Shown here piece after piece: positions 34,146 to 44,087 of a stretch of DNA of 64,000 nt. Within the stretch, counting starts at the first letter, position 1. Each line of letters starts with the position of its first letter. This stretch comes from Chloroflexota bacterium (lineage in GTDB: Bacteria; Chloroflexota; Anaerolineae; Aggregatilineales; Phototrophicaceae), in NCBI GenBank assembly GCA_026708115.1, contig JAPOVL010000015.1:1-64000 (forward strand). The letters run 5' to 3'. Under the pieces are notes generated by a model. The model was not told where the DNA came from and made no database searches. It saw only the letters and a program-made list of their open reading frames with translations. Position numbers and translations under genes: made by a program.

Positions 34146-36176
34146 ATGTTAAACGCAGCGGAGAGAATGAAATCAATCGGCAGGCGCGCTGCCCCCGGTC
34201 CTTCGGGGTCCTCGATCTTTGGCAGCACTGCCATCTTGTCCGACACAATCAATACAGAAGAGCCCTTTCGCATCGCTGTCTATCCGATTATCAGCGACAC
34301 GATGCCCGACCTCGCGATGGGCATCGCATCCTGCCTCTGCTACTTGCTGGAGCAGTGGCCGGGAGTCAAGGTTTATCGTTGTTTTGTTAAGATCGAAGCG
34401 GACGAAGAAGATAACGACATCACTAGCGACGATTACCAGTTCTCACCGGCTGACTGGGAACTGGATGGGCTTGACGACAATTTGGTGCTGTATGGATCCG
34501 CGACTTTTCACGAGACGGCAGCGCAACTGCAACTCCACGCCGACGCGAGCATGGTCAATGCGGAAGCAGACTCTGTTCTTACATTCAATTATCAGAGTGT
34601 TCCGGAACTCATAGAGGCTTTGCCGACAGTTGCTGCGGAAATTGTGTCGAATCTGTTTGACCAAGAGCCGCTTCATCTAGTGATTGATTATCCCAAGGTC
34701 GAACAGAAATCCGCTGCTCTTCAAAGCATGCTCGAAGACCTGTTCGCTTGGAATCTGGACCTTTATCTGAGCCACTGGGGCGTCGAGTGGCCAGCCGATG
34801 AAATCGAGTCACAATTTCTGTCCCTCGCCGGCATCTGCCGCGAAATTGGAACCGATTTCACTCTTTGGTGCCTGGGTATGACCTGCCAACAAATAATGCA
34901 ACTGGGGCTGGAGGAGCTGGGAGAGGTGATCGTCCCGCTTATCGATCGTGCCTTTGGGGACGAAGGCACGGCCGCACAAGGCCGGGCGCTAGCAGCGCTG
35001 GGCTTAAGCAGACTGGGCCATGTCGATCCCGCGCTGACGACGCTTGAGGAGCTAGCGGCAAACAGTGCGGAGCCAAGTGTATGGCACACGTTGATCGAGG
35101 TTACCCTCGACGCCGGGCGCGCATGGGAGGCGATCGACGTTTGCCAGCGCGCGCTGGAAACCGGCGTTCAGCATCCGGCGCTGTACTGGAAGTATGCCGA
35201 ACTCTTGATTATGTCCGAGGCGAACAACTGGTTGATCGAAGATGTGCTGTTTGTTGACCCCGACGAGATCGACGAAAGCGACCAGATTCCTTGCGAAATA
35301 GTTGGCGCATTAAAGACATTGCTGGAAACGCAACCAGACCATCTACAGGCATTGCAACTGGCGCTGATGTACATGGTTGATGTTGAAGACCTTGAGTTAT
35401 GGGACTACTTCGAGCAATTGGTCAAACGTGATGATAATTCTACATACGTAGGCGAAATCATCGAAAGGTTGGCTGATACCGAATCATTGACGCCCGCATA
35501 TCAGATTTTGCAGAACGCGATTGTCGAGCCCGTTAGGAACCCATACCTATATGCTAATTTGGCGCAGCTAGCCATCGTCGACGGCAACCCCCAAATGGCC
35601 AAGGAACAACTGCAAGAATGCAGGCGCGTCACAGAAACTATTGATGACGAATTGGAACTGGAATTGCAGAGGCTAGAACTTTCCGCCGATCGACCGGGTT
35701 TTGAGGGGAGTTTCGCCGAGATCAAAGTATTGCTAAACGCGAAGCGGTCCATTCGCGAAAGCGATGCGGAACTGCTGGAAGAAGCCATTGAAATCGCACC
35801 GCGAATGATAGATCTTTATGTCACATTATCGCGCTGCTATTTGAGTTGGCAAGATAAGGACAGCGCCATTGAGGTGCTAAGCGAAGCAAAGAATCGAGCC
35901 GGAAATCATCCTCGGATCGTCTTGGGTATGGCGCAGATCCAGTGGACACTTGTGATGCGCGACGAAGCCATCTTGACGCTCAACGCCGGAATCGCCGAAT
36001 TCCCGAACGATGTATCCTTGTTGGCGCAGACTGCCAGCTATCTGATCGAGAATGGTCAGTTAGACGATGCGAAACAGTTTGTAGAACGGGCGGAAAGCAT
36101 CGCGCCGTCACATGGCGCACTGATACAATTGCGGCGATTCATTGCTGCGAACATGTCGAGCCAAGAGCTAGGATAA
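34146..36176 (+). CDS. Large TPR-repeat protein, unknown function
   Basis: 676 residues, soluble and acidic. The N-terminal 200 residues form an alpha/beta domain without a family I know (FRIAVYPIISDTMPDLAMGIA, YLLEQWPGVKVYRCFVK). From about 230 on there are TPR-like helical pairs, for example AALGLSRLGHVDPALTTLEEL, AWEAIDVCQRALETG and LSRCYLSWQDKDSAIEVLSEA. The start is uncertain: ATG 34146 has no ribosome site and ATG 34170 has GGAG very close. The 3' end overlaps the convergent YigZ gene by 9 bp. A scaffold or assembly role is the usual reading. Confidence 0.8.
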   Translation: MLNAAERMKSIGRRAAPGPSGSSIFGSTAILSDTINTEEPFRIAVYPIISDTMPDLAMGIASCLCYLLEQWPGVKVYRCFVKIEADEEDNDITSDDYQFSPADWELDGLDDNLVLYGSATFHETAAQLQLHADASMVNAEADSVLTFNYQSVPELIEALPTVAAEIVSNLFDQEPLHLVIDYPKVEQKSAALQSMLEDLFAWNLDLYLSHWGVEWPADEIESQFLSLAGICREIGTDFTLWCLGMTCQQIMQLGLEELGEVIVPLIDRAFGDEGTAAQGRALAALGLSRLGHVDPALTTLEELAANSAEPSVWHTLIEVTLDAGRAWEAIDVCQRALETGVQHPALYWKYAELLIMSEANNWLIEDVLFVDPDEIDESDQIPCEIVGALKTLLETQPDHLQALQLALMYMVDVEDLELWDYFEQLVKRDDNSTYVGEIIERLADTESLTPAYQILQNAIVEPVRNPYLYANLAQLAIVDGNPQMAKEQLQECRRVTETIDDELELELQRLELSADRPGFEGSFAEIKVLLNAKRSIRESDAELLEEAIEIAPRMIDLYVTLSRCYLSWQDKDSAIEVLSEAKNRAGNHPRIVLGMAQIQWTLVMRDEAILTLNAGIAEFPNDVSLLAQTASYLIENGQLDDAKQFVERAESIAPSHGALIQLRRFIAANMSSQELG

Positions 36177-36818
36177 CTGAACGACGGAAACCTGGGCCGA
36201 TGTGCGTTCTCGCAGATTCTCAGTAAAGTCCGCCACATCAGCGGCGGCGAACCTCGCGATGATTAAAACCTGAGCCGCAAATTCTTCCTCCTGGATCTCT
36301 CCGCGGTACGTGGCAACTAGCTGTTTGACAATATTGTAAAGCGAGTAGGGCATCTCTAGGCCCAGCACTCGCTTCTCGACCTTGAGCTCGGTTTTTAACA
36401 TGGACAACGCTACTTGCGCGGACTCGGTATAGGCACGGACCAATCCGCCAGTCCCAAGCTTGGTACCGCCAAAGTAGCGCGCTGTCACCAAGGCGATGTC
36501 TCCGATGCCCGAACCGCGTACCACTGCCAGCGTAGGCGGGCCGGAGGTGCCCGTCGGCTCGCCATCGTCGCTCATGCCCTCCGTCACTGTATTCCCGAAG
36601 CCGACGCGAAAAGCATAAACGTGATGATTCGCATCCGGCGTTTCCGCGCGCACGCCGGCGTTGAAGTCACGGGCTTCTTTCACAGAAGCCGCGAGTCCTG
36701 CAGTTGAGACGAAACGCGACTTCTTGATGACGATCTCGGTTTGAACCCGTTCGGCCGGGATCAAGTAGCTGGAGGTCATGCTCGCTGGCCGGGCTGTCGG
36801 TCCGGGACACTTAGGCAT
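36168..36818 (-). CDS. YigZ/IMPACT family protein (UPF0029)
   Basis: Family signature SDDGEPTGTSGPP and RYFGGTKLGTGGLVRAY are unmistakable. Human IMPACT binds GCN1 and YigZ is linked to translation or stress, but the biochemical role is not settled. The C-terminal DUF1949 part (VLGLEMPYSLYN and following) is present. The first ATG gives 216 residues; the ATG at 36779 (MTSSYLIPAE) is closer to the family start, so the first 13 residues are doubtful. Confidence 0.92.
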   Translation of the reverse strand: MPKCPGPTARPASMTSSYLIPAERVQTEIVIKKSRFVSTAGLAASVKEARDFNAGVRAETPDANHHVYAFRVGFGNTVTEGMSDDGEPTGTSGPPTLAVVRGSGIGDIALVTARYFGGTKLGTGGLVRAYTESAQVALSMLKTELKVEKRVLGLEMPYSLYNIVKQLVATYRGEIQEEEFAAQVLIIARFAAADVADFTENLRERTSAQVSVVQLS

Positions 36819-37087
36819 TTGTGATCATGTATCGGACTGGTGGATAAGTACAGACACACAAATTTAACTCTTTATACATCTGTTTCTATCGGGTTAACTC
36901 GCCCAAGAGATTTTCCGCCATCATACGTCGCGGCCAAAGCCAGGTTAACACCTGACGCCAAGAATGTATCGCGTATTGGTAAATGCAGTAAGCAGCCACG
37001 GGCTCTTGCGCTTCATCAGGCTAACCGGCGCTTCACTGTCGTGGATGGAGAGCCGCAGGTCAAAACGGCGGAAGTATACAACAGCAA

Positions 37088-37160
37088 TGCCCCATAGGAG
37101 ACTCGAACTCCTGTTTTGGCCTTGAGAGGGCCACGTCCTAGGCCACTAGACGAATGGGGC
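37088..37160 (-). tRNA. tRNA-Glu(CTC)
   Basis: Acceptor GCCCCAT/ATGGGGC, D arm GTCTAGTGGCCTAGGAC, anticodon stem TGGCC/GGCCA with loop CTCTCAA (anticodon CTC), T arm AGGAGTTCGAGTCTCCT, discriminator A; CCA not encoded. The 269 bp to its left (36819-37087) hold no gene I can support. Confidence 0.96.
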
Positions 37161-37195
37161 TTGAGCAACCATTCTAGATCAGCCTGCGGTCTTGG

Positions 37196-38215
37196 TCAAG
37201 ACGGCGCCAGGAAACCCATACGGTCCTGCGCCAGCTTCAGTGTCTGGTCGGCGACGGTGCTGGCTTTCTCTCGACCTAGTTTAAGCACAGAATCCAGGTA
37301 CCCGGCCTCGTTCATGAGTTCGTTGTAGCGCGCCTGCAATGGTTCGAGGGTCGAAACAACAGCCTCTGCGACAGCCTTCTTCAAGTCGCCATATCCCTTG
37401 TCAGCAAAGCTATATTCAATTGCTTCGCGCGATTCGTCGCTGATCGCTTGATAAATGGTCAGCAAATTATTGACGCCGGCGCGTTCCGGTTCGTCGCTGA
37501 AGCGTATGTCGCGATAGGAATCGGTCACCGCGCGCATGATCTTCTTGCGGGCACGCGACAAGTCATCAAGCAGAAAGACGGCGTGGTTTTCCGAGGCTTC
37601 GCTCTTGGACATTTTGGCTGTCGGGTTATCAAGTCCCATGATGCGGGCGCCAGCTTGCGGATTCATCACCGAGGGCAAGGTAAAGGTCTCGCCATAGAGA
37701 TGGTTAAAGCGCTGCGCTAGATCGCGCGTGAATTCCAGGTGCTGGTTTTGATCATCGCCAACCGGAACCAGATCCGCGTGATACAGCAAGATATCTGCCG
37801 CCATCAGCGAGGGATAATTGAGCAGTCCGGCGCCAATCGACTCCTGACTCTGCTTTCCCGCCTTGTCCTTGAACTGCGTCATGCGCTGCAGCCAACCCAG
37901 CGGCGCCATGCAGGTCAACATCCATGCCAATTCGGAATGCGCGGGAATGTGCGACTGCACGAAGATGGTCGAAATCTCCGGGTCAATCCCCGCCGCGATA
38001 TAGATCGCGGCGCTCTCGCGGGTTTTTTGCCGCAACTCCACGGGATCCTGGGCCGCGGTAATGGCGTGAAGATCAACCACGCAGTAGAAGCAGTCGTAAT
38101 CATGCTGCACTTCTACCCATTGCTTCAGCGCGCCGAGGTAGTTGCCGATGGTCAAGTTGCCAGATGGCTGAATCCCGGACAGTACGCGCGGCTTCTTGTT
38201 GTTCGAATTTACCAT
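37196..38215 (-). CDS. trpS: Tryptophanyl-tRNA synthetase
   Basis: Class I synthetase of 339 residues with PSGNLTIGNYLGAL (HIGH-like) near the N-terminus, the tryptophan-site GDDQNQHLEFTRDLAQRFN, and KMSKS (TAKMSKSE). Standard length and order. It lies 35 bp upstream of tRNA-Glu on the same strand, and the smpB gene is upstream. Confidence 0.98.
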   Translation of the reverse strand: MVNSNNKKPRVLSGIQPSGNLTIGNYLGALKQWVEVQHDYDCFYCVVDLHAITAAQDPVELRQKTRESAAIYIAAGIDPEISTIFVQSHIPAHSELAWMLTCMAPLGWLQRMTQFKDKAGKQSQESIGAGLLNYPSLMAADILLYHADLVPVGDDQNQHLEFTRDLAQRFNHLYGETFTLPSVMNPQAGARIMGLDNPTAKMSKSEASENHAVFLLDDLSRARKKIMRAVTDSYRDIRFSDEPERAGVNNLLTIYQAISDESREAIEYSFADKGYGDLKKAVAEAVVSTLEPLQARYNELMNEAGYLDSVLKLGREKASTVADQTLKLAQDRMGFLAPS

Positions 38216-38308
38216 AGCCTTGTATAGTCTCTAGAAAGCTCATTCAAGTGCGGCGATTCTAACATCCCCCAAGACGCCGTTCAACCGCCGCCTGCTGTCG
38301 TCGGTCGA

Positions 38309-38785
38309 CTAGCGCTCCTTTAGCGCCCTTGCGATTTGACGATTCGCGTCGCGCTTTGCCAAGTCGGCGCGCTTGTCATACTGCTTCTTGCCTTTTGCAA
38401 TGCCGATCTCCACTTTCGCCCGCCCACGCTCCAGGTAGACTTGCAGCGGTATGGCGGTCATGCCGTTCTCCCGAATGCGCGTGATGATCCGGTTGATCTC
38501 GCGTCGGTGCAGCAGCAGTTTGCGTGGTCTCCGCGGATCGGTATGGCCGAATAGTCGCGCCTGCTCATAAGGCGCTATATGCGTATTCATCAGCCAGAGT
38601 TCGCGGTCTCTCTCTTGCACGTATCCGTCGCCAATGTTGATGCGATGCGCGCGAATCGATTTTATTTCCGAACCCAGCAGCACTACACCCGCATCATAGC
38701 GGTCTCTGATCAAATAGTCCCGATGTGCCTTGCGATTCTTGCTGATGATCTTTCGTCCGTCGGTCATGATGCATCTCGTGGTCAT
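38309..38785 (-). CDS. smpB: SsrA-binding protein SmpB
   Basis: tmRNA partner in trans-translation. Conserved blocks NRKAHRDYLIRDRYDAGVVLLGSEIKSIR, GDGYVQERDRELWLMNTHIAPYEQA and the basic tail with GKKQYDKRADLAKRD, in pieces. 158 residues as read from the first ATG; the ATG 6 codons in (MTDGRKIISKNRKAH) is an equally good start. No tmRNA gene is seen nearby. Confidence 0.97.
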   Translation of the reverse strand: MTTRCIMTDGRKIISKNRKAHRDYLIRDRYDAGVVLLGSEIKSIRAHRINIGDGYVQERDRELWLMNTHIAPYEQARLFGHTDPRRPRKLLLHRREINRIITRIRENGMTAIPLQVYLERGRAKVEIGIAKGKKQYDKRADLAKRDANRQIARALKER

Positions 38786-38936
38786 TTGAAGGACAGGTAT
38801 AGCGATAGACCATAGAATCTGCCGATTCAGTCGTACAGAGCGATGATGGCTGCCTGCGGGAAATTGTAATCATTCGCGGACGATAGGATAACCGCGATGC
38901 AAGGCATTGCCAACACCGTGTATGTGCGCAATACGG

Positions 38937-40064
38937 CTATGCCAAGTTGTGCCAAGCTCTCTGGAAAGCCTTGTCGTCGATCGCTTCCGCGGCGAAATCG
39001 TCGAGAACGCTACGCGCCACGCCAATAGTCCGCACGCTGGCGTTTTCGTCTGCGCAATTCAGCAAGCTCACGGCAAAAGCCTGGACTTGTGCCGGGAGAC
39101 GGTCGGACACGCGCGCTGCCGCATTCATGACCGCTTGGAGACGAGCATTAAATTCCGGACCCGGCTCGGCACAAGTGAAAATATCAAGGGTCATGCCGAG
39201 TTGAGTCACTCTGGAGGAACTGCGTTCGGCATCGATAGGAATATCACTGATCTCTTCGCCGACGAAATCAACAACCGTGGCCAGATCGGTAGCGGACAGC
39301 GTGGGCGCTGCGGTGACGATCATGGTGGGCTCCGCGGTGGCAGGCAGCGAGGTGGCGGACGGCGTGGGCGATGCGGTGGCATCCGTCTCCGCTTCCGTTT
39401 CGGTTGAAGGCTCTGCTGTCACTTCAGACGCGGTCTCGCCGGCGGCGGTTTGCGGGATCGCGGACGGCGCAACCGCGGGCGTGTCAGTCGCTTCGGGCTG
39501 CGGGGGCAACTCAGTAGCGGTTGCTTCCGCTGTGGGCGCTGCTACGACAATGATTGGTTCTGTAGTCGGTTGGCCAAACAATGACAGGATGTCATCAATA
39601 TCGATCGCTCCCGATAGCACGAGCACCGCGCCAGACGCCAATATCAGTAGCGCCGCGATAATCAGCACGAAGCCGCGCCCCGTTCGCGGATTCGCAGAAG
39701 CGTCGTCCACTGCGGGTCGTATCGATTCCCAGTCATCAATATCGTCTTCGTCCACCAGCGATGACGGTGCGCTGGCCACCTCAAGATCTGCATCCAGGTC
39801 GCTCGCCAGCAGGTCTTGAGCCGAAAGAACCTCCGCTTTGAGTTCACGCGCGCCCGGATACGTTGGATCGAGATCCAAGACACGATCAAGCGCGGCAACG
39901 CCAATCTCGCTGTCAGTGACGGCATGAGCATACACCCACCAGAGCGCCGGATTACTACTCTCAGTCTCTAGCAACGGCGCCAACACCTCTTGCGCTTGCT
40001 CATGCTGATCGTTCTCGATCAACTCGTGAGCGCGGCGCAACAACGCATCAGTGGATTCACTCAT
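38937..40064 (-). CDS. TPR-like membrane protein with Thr/Ala linker
   Basis: Start at ATG 40064 (MSESTDALLRRAHELIENDQ), 375 residues. A short N-terminal TPR-like region (about 1-75), an acidic stretch, one membrane helix (FVLIIAALLILASGAVLVLSG), a long Thr/Ala/Pro/Glu-rich linker outside, and a C-terminal domain with two cysteines (DIFTCAEPG, LLNCADEN). This is the topology of many Chloroflexota membrane proteins with a cytosolic scaffold and a surface stalk. No function can be assigned. Confidence 0.75.
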   Translation of the reverse strand: MSESTDALLRRAHELIENDQHEQAQEVLAPLLETESSNPALWWVYAHAVTDSEIGVAALDRVLDLDPTYPGARELKAEVLSAQDLLASDLDADLEVASAPSSLVDEDDIDDWESIRPAVDDASANPRTGRGFVLIIAALLILASGAVLVLSGAIDIDDILSLFGQPTTEPIIVVAAPTAEATATELPPQPEATDTPAVAPSAIPQTAAGETASEVTAEPSTETEAETDATASPTPSATSLPATAEPTMIVTAAPTLSATDLATVVDFVGEEISDIPIDAERSSSRVTQLGMTLDIFTCAEPGPEFNARLQAVMNAAARVSDRLPAQVQAFAVSLLNCADENASVRTIGVARSVLDDFAAEAIDDKAFQRAWHNLA

Positions 40065-40131
40065 GCAAGCGTCCTTCGTCAAGAGCCAGATTCTTCAAAG
40101 GCAGTTTACATCTGCTTCATATAGAGCGCAA

Positions 40132-40158
40132 CAAAAAAGCCTGCCAACAGCGGCAAGC
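40132..40158 (-). terminator. Terminator after tRNA-Leu
   Basis: On the minus strand: GCTTGCC-GCTGTT-GGCAGGC followed by TTTTTT, 9 bp beyond the tRNA 3' end. Confidence 0.85.
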
Positions 40159-40167
40159 CAATCGGGA

Positions 40168-40249
40168 TGCCCTGAAGAGGACTCGAACCTCCACCCCGTT
40201 AAGGACACGGCCCTCAACCGTGCGCGTCTGCCAGTTCCGCCATCAGGGC
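40168..40249 (-). tRNA. tRNA-Leu(GAG)
   Basis: Acceptor GCCCTGA with TCAGGGC, D arm with GGCAGAC, anticodon stem CACGG/CCGTG with loop TTGAGGG (anticodon GAG), long class II variable arm, T arm GAGGTTCGAGTCCTC, discriminator A; CCA not encoded. The rest of 40065-40411 holds only its terminator and a featureless stretch before plsX. Confidence 0.96.
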
Positions 40250-40411
40250 AAGCTGTAGCGATTAGTATATGGTTTTCGCCCCCGATGTCAATCCTCTGCA
40301 TAGTTCTTCATTTGCCCTCCTCTGTCCTTAATTGATCTTGAGCGAGCCTCGATCCTGCCTTATTATTAGCATTTGTTGAATTTGACTGATCCCAAAGAAA
40401 GCCTTGGATAC

Positions 40412-41446
40412 ATGCGCATTGCTGTGGATGCGATGGGTACGGATACTCGTCCAATTGCGGACGTCGCCGGAGGCGTTATGGCGGCGAACGAGTTTGGCGA
40501 TACGATTGTCCTTGTGGGCGACAAGACCACAGTCGAAGACGAGCTAAAAAAGCATGATGTCAGCGCTGGCAATGTAGAGATCTTGCATGCGCCCAAGCAC
40601 ATCGCCATGGACGAGAAGCCGGCGGATGTGCTCAAAGCCGAGGCAAGGTCCTCGATTCATGTTGCGCTTGACGCTGTCAAGACAGGCGATGCTGATGCCT
40701 TTGTTACCATGGGCAATACCGGCGCCGTTCACGCTATCGCAACGTTGAAGTCCTTGCGGCGGATCCAGGGTGTCAAGAGACCGGTGCTATCGGCCTTGTT
40801 TCCCATCATGGATCATCGGATGATTTTTCTTGATGTCGGGGCCAATACCGATGTCAAACCAGAGTGGGTTACGCAGTTTGCCGTGATGGGCAGCATTTAC
40901 GCGCAGCGCGTGCTCGGTTATCCGCAGCCGCGTATAGCTTTGTTATCCAACGGGGCTGAAGATACCAAGGGCAACCTGCTCATTCGCGAAGCTTCCGATA
41001 TCTTGACGCGCAGCAAACTAAACTTCGTTGGCAATGTCGAACCGGTCCAATTGATGAGTTCCGTCGCCGATGTTATTGTGATGGACGGCTTTGTCGGCAA
41101 CATCGTGCTAAAAATGTTTGAAGCGACAACGCATTATGTCGCGACTTTGATTCGCCAGGAGATTCGCGGCGACTTGGTTTCCATGCTGGGCGGCGCGCTG
41201 GCGCGGCCAGCCTTCAGCCGCATCCGGCGCCGGGTGGATACTTCCGAAATCGGCGGGGCGCCCCTTTTGGGTGTCAATGGTGTTGTCATCATTGGACATG
41301 GGCAGAACTCTGCGACCGGCATCAAAAACGCAATCAGGCAAGCGCGCACTGCTGTGCAAGAAAACGTCATTGGCGCAATCCGCAGTGGCATATCGCGGGA
41401 GTCGCCCTTAATCGGAGTCTCGCAAGATGCAATTGACGCGACATGA
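40412..41446 (+). CDS. plsX: Phosphate acyltransferase PlsX
   Basis: Converts acyl-ACP to acyl-phosphate for phospholipid synthesis. The ATG at 40412 gives the family start MRIAVDAMGTD; 344 residues. Conserved TMGNTGAV, FLDVGANTD, LLSNGAEDTKG and DGFVGNIVLKMFE are present. First of the run plsX-fabF-trmFO-hflX; it overlaps fabF by 20 bases. An ACP gene lies at 58.7 kb. Confidence 0.96.
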   Translation: MRIAVDAMGTDTRPIADVAGGVMAANEFGDTIVLVGDKTTVEDELKKHDVSAGNVEILHAPKHIAMDEKPADVLKAEARSSIHVALDAVKTGDADAFVTMGNTGAVHAIATLKSLRRIQGVKRPVLSALFPIMDHRMIFLDVGANTDVKPEWVTQFAVMGSIYAQRVLGYPQPRIALLSNGAEDTKGNLLIREASDILTRSKLNFVGNVEPVQLMSSVADVIVMDGFVGNIVLKMFEATTHYVATLIRQEIRGDLVSMLGGALARPAFSRIRRRVDTSEIGGAPLLGVNGVVIIGHGQNSATGIKNAIRQARTAVQENVIGAIRSGISRESPLIGVSQDAIDAT

Positions 41447-42689
41447 CCGCAGGCGGGTCGTTATTACTGGACTGGGCGTCGTTTCTCCCTTGGGGGCAAA
41501 AAACGAGTTTTGGGAAGCTATAGCGCAGGGTCAATCCGGCGTACGCCACCTGCAAAACGTTGAGACAGAACACCTGAACGTTAAGATCGGCGCCGAAGTT
41601 CTAAATTTCGACTCCTCAAAGTATATCCCCCCCAAGCAAGCGCGACGGATGGGTCGAGCGTCGCAGTTTGCCATCGTAGCGGCTGCCCAAGCGGTAGAAG
41701 ACGCCGGGTTCCAGGTCGCGGACATTGCCGAGATTGGGAACCGCGTAGCGACCGTTCTCGGCACAACGCTCGGCAGCTATGAAATCGGCGAATCGGGCAT
41801 CCGCGACTGGCGCGACTCGGACTACAAGCGCGCCAATCCGCTGAGCATTATCAACGCGCTGCCCAATATGCCCTCTCACTATGTTAGCCGCATGATGGGC
41901 GCTGTTGGCCCCTTGATAACGCCGTCGGTTGCCTGCGCCACAGGCGTTCAAGCCGTGGGCACTGCGACAGATCTGATTCAATTCGGCAGATGCGATGTCG
42001 CGATTGCGGGCGCGCTCGACGCCGTTATGTTTGATTATATTCTGGCCGGCTTCAGCGCCACGCGCGCCCTGACCCGGGAGTACAACGATAATCCAGCGGC
42101 CGCCAGCCGTCCTTTTGATGCCGATCGCTCCGGCTTTGTGCTGGGAGAAGGCGGCGCCGTCTTTCTTGTCGAAAGTCTGGAGCATGCCCGGCAGCGAGAC
42201 GCGCCGATATATGCCGAGGTCTTGGGATATTCATCCTCGTCCGACGCCTATCATGTTGCTGCGCCCAACCCTGAGGGCGCCGGCGCTCAGCGCGCCATGC
42301 AATGGGCTTTGGACGACGCTCGGGTAGCGCCGGAGGAGATCGAATACATCAATGCCCATGGTTCATCAACAGCCGCCAACGATTTGATCGAAACGAAGGC
42401 GATCAAGCGTGTCTTTGGCGAATCCGCCTATGGTATCCCCGTGAGCTCGACCAAAAGCATGATTGGGCATGCTATGGCCGGATGCGGTTCCTTGGAATTG
42501 TCCGCTTGTCTGATGACGCTAGAATGCGAGCTCTTGCACCCGACAATCAACTACGACCGTCCGGATCCCGAGTGCGACCTGGACTACGTACCGAATCAAG
42601 CGCGAGAAGTCTCGGGCATCAATACTGTTATGTCCAACAGCTTTGGCCTGGGCGGGCAAAACGCCTCCATTATCATCCGTCGGCTCTAA
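41427..42689 (+). CDS. fabF: Beta-ketoacyl-ACP synthase II
   Basis: Elongates fatty acids by condensing malonyl-ACP with acyl-ACP. The catalytic triad is intact: Cys in SVACATGVQAVG, His in NAHGSSTAAND and His in STKSMIGHAMAG. 420 residues, with VVITGLGVVSPLG at the start and SNSFGLGGQNAS at the end. GGAG ribosome site inside plsX, so the two are probably co-translated. Confidence 0.97.
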   Translation: MQLTRHDRRRVVITGLGVVSPLGAKNEFWEAIAQGQSGVRHLQNVETEHLNVKIGAEVLNFDSSKYIPPKQARRMGRASQFAIVAAAQAVEDAGFQVADIAEIGNRVATVLGTTLGSYEIGESGIRDWRDSDYKRANPLSIINALPNMPSHYVSRMMGAVGPLITPSVACATGVQAVGTATDLIQFGRCDVAIAGALDAVMFDYILAGFSATRALTREYNDNPAAASRPFDADRSGFVLGEGGAVFLVESLEHARQRDAPIYAEVLGYSSSSDAYHVAAPNPEGAGAQRAMQWALDDARVAPEEIEYINAHGSSTAANDLIETKAIKRVFGESAYGIPVSSTKSMIGHAMAGCGSLELSACLMTLECELLHPTINYDRPDPECDLDYVPNQAREVSGINTVMSNSFGLGGQNASIIIRRL

Positions 42690-42704
42690 AGGACAGAAGC
42701 CACA

Positions 42705-44087
42705 ATGAACCAAGCCGTGACAGTGATAGGCGGCGGATTGGCCGGTTGCGAAGCCGCCTGGCAATTGGCGGAGCGTGGGCACCGCACCCTGTTATACGAA
42801 ATGCGACCCCAGCGATCGACTGGCGCCCACGTGAGCGATCGATTGGCGGAACTGGTCTGCAGCAATTCCCTTGGATCCAAGTTGCCGGATCGCGCGACAG
42901 GTATCTTGCAGGCGGAAATGAAAATGCTGGGTTCGCTGCTCATGCGCTGTGCCGAAGCCGCATCGGTACCGGCCGGCGGCGCATTGGCGGTGGATCGGCA
43001 GCGCTTCGCCGACGCCGTCACCGTGACCATGAATCGCCATCGCAACATCAAGGTGATTCGTGAGGAAGTAACCGTATTGCCCGGGGACGCGCCCGCGATT
43101 GTCGCGACGGGTCCGCTGACGTCGCCCGCGATGACCAAGGAGATTGCGCGCTACACCGGCGAAGACTACTTGTACTTCTACGACGCCATCTCCCCGATTG
43201 TAGATGTCGGCAGCATCAATATGGCGCGCGCTTTCGCGGCCAATCGCTACGGAAGGGGCGACGATTCCGCCGGCGACTACATCAACTGCCCAATGGACAA
43301 AGATCAGTATTTGCGCTTCGTTCGCGCCTTGCAAGGCGCCGAGACGATCGAACTGCGCGACTTCGAGCGCGAAGATGCGAACTTTTTTGAGGGCTGCGTT
43401 CCGATTGAGCAACTCGCGAAGCGTGGCGACGATACGCTGGCTTTTGGACCAATGCGCCCGGTCGGTTTGACTGATCCGCACACCGGCCGTCGACCCTACG
43501 CGGTTGTTCAATTGCGGCAAGACAACCTCGCCGGTACCCTTTACAATCTGGTTGGCTTTCAAACCAACATCCGCTGGAAACAGCAGAAAGCGATACTCAG
43601 GCTCATTCCCGGGTTGGAAAATGCCGAGTTTATGCGCATGGGTCAGATGCACCGCAATACTTTTTTGAACGCGCCGGCGCTCCTGCGCGCAACCATGCAG
43701 TTTCGTCAGAATTCAAATCTATATTTTGCCGGTCAAATAACCGGGGTCGAAGGTTATGTTGGCAATACCGCCACTGGCTACATTGCCGCGCTCAATCTGT
43801 CGCGACAACTGAGTGGCTTGTGTGAATGGGTGCCGCCGCGGGAGACGATGTTGGGCGCTCTGTGTCACTACGTGACGCATTGCCCGCCAACGGAATTCCA
43901 ACCCATGAAAGCAAACCTGGGCATATTGCCGTCGCTAATGGTCAAGATCAAAAACAAGGCGCAACGCAGGCGAGCTTACGCTGAACGCGCGCGCAGCGCC
44001 ATGTTGGCCGCGCTTGCCGATTTGGATGATCAGGTGATTCAAGCAAATCTCGAACAGAGAGAGTTGGAACAACATGTCGAAGCCTGA
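42705..44087 (+). CDS. trmFO: TrmFO, folate-dependent tRNA U54 methyltransferase
   Basis: Makes ribothymidine at tRNA position 54 using methylenetetrahydrofolate and FADH2. FAD motif VIGGGLAGCEAAWQLAERG, then ELVCSNSLGSKL, the nucleophile region NCPMDKDQYLRF, and FAGQITGVEGYVGNTATGYIAA. 460 residues, normal. It lies 16 bp after fabF and overlaps hflX by 14 bases. Confidence 0.97.
   Translation: MNQAVTVIGGGLAGCEAAWQLAERGHRTLLYEMRPQRSTGAHVSDRLAELVCSNSLGSKLPDRATGILQAEMKMLGSLLMRCAEAASVPAGGALAVDRQRFADAVTVTMNRHRNIKVIREEVTVLPGDAPAIVATGPLTSPAMTKEIARYTGEDYLYFYDAISPIVDVGSINMARAFAANRYGRGDDSAGDYINCPMDKDQYLRFVRALQGAETIELRDFEREDANFFEGCVPIEQLAKRGDDTLAFGPMRPVGLTDPHTGRRPYAVVQLRQDNLAGTLYNLVGFQTNIRWKQQKAILRLIPGLENAEFMRMGQMHRNTFLNAPALLRATMQFRQNSNLYFAGQITGVEGYVGNTATGYIAALNLSRQLSGLCEWVPPRETMLGALCHYVTHCPPTEFQPMKANLGILPSLMVKIKNKAQRRRAYAERARSAMLAALADLDDQVIQANLEQRELEQHVEA

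Noticed and set aside
36819-37087. Possible small gene between YigZ and tRNA-Glu
   Set aside because: Only a short frame running into the tRNA, without ribosome site or recognisable sequence.
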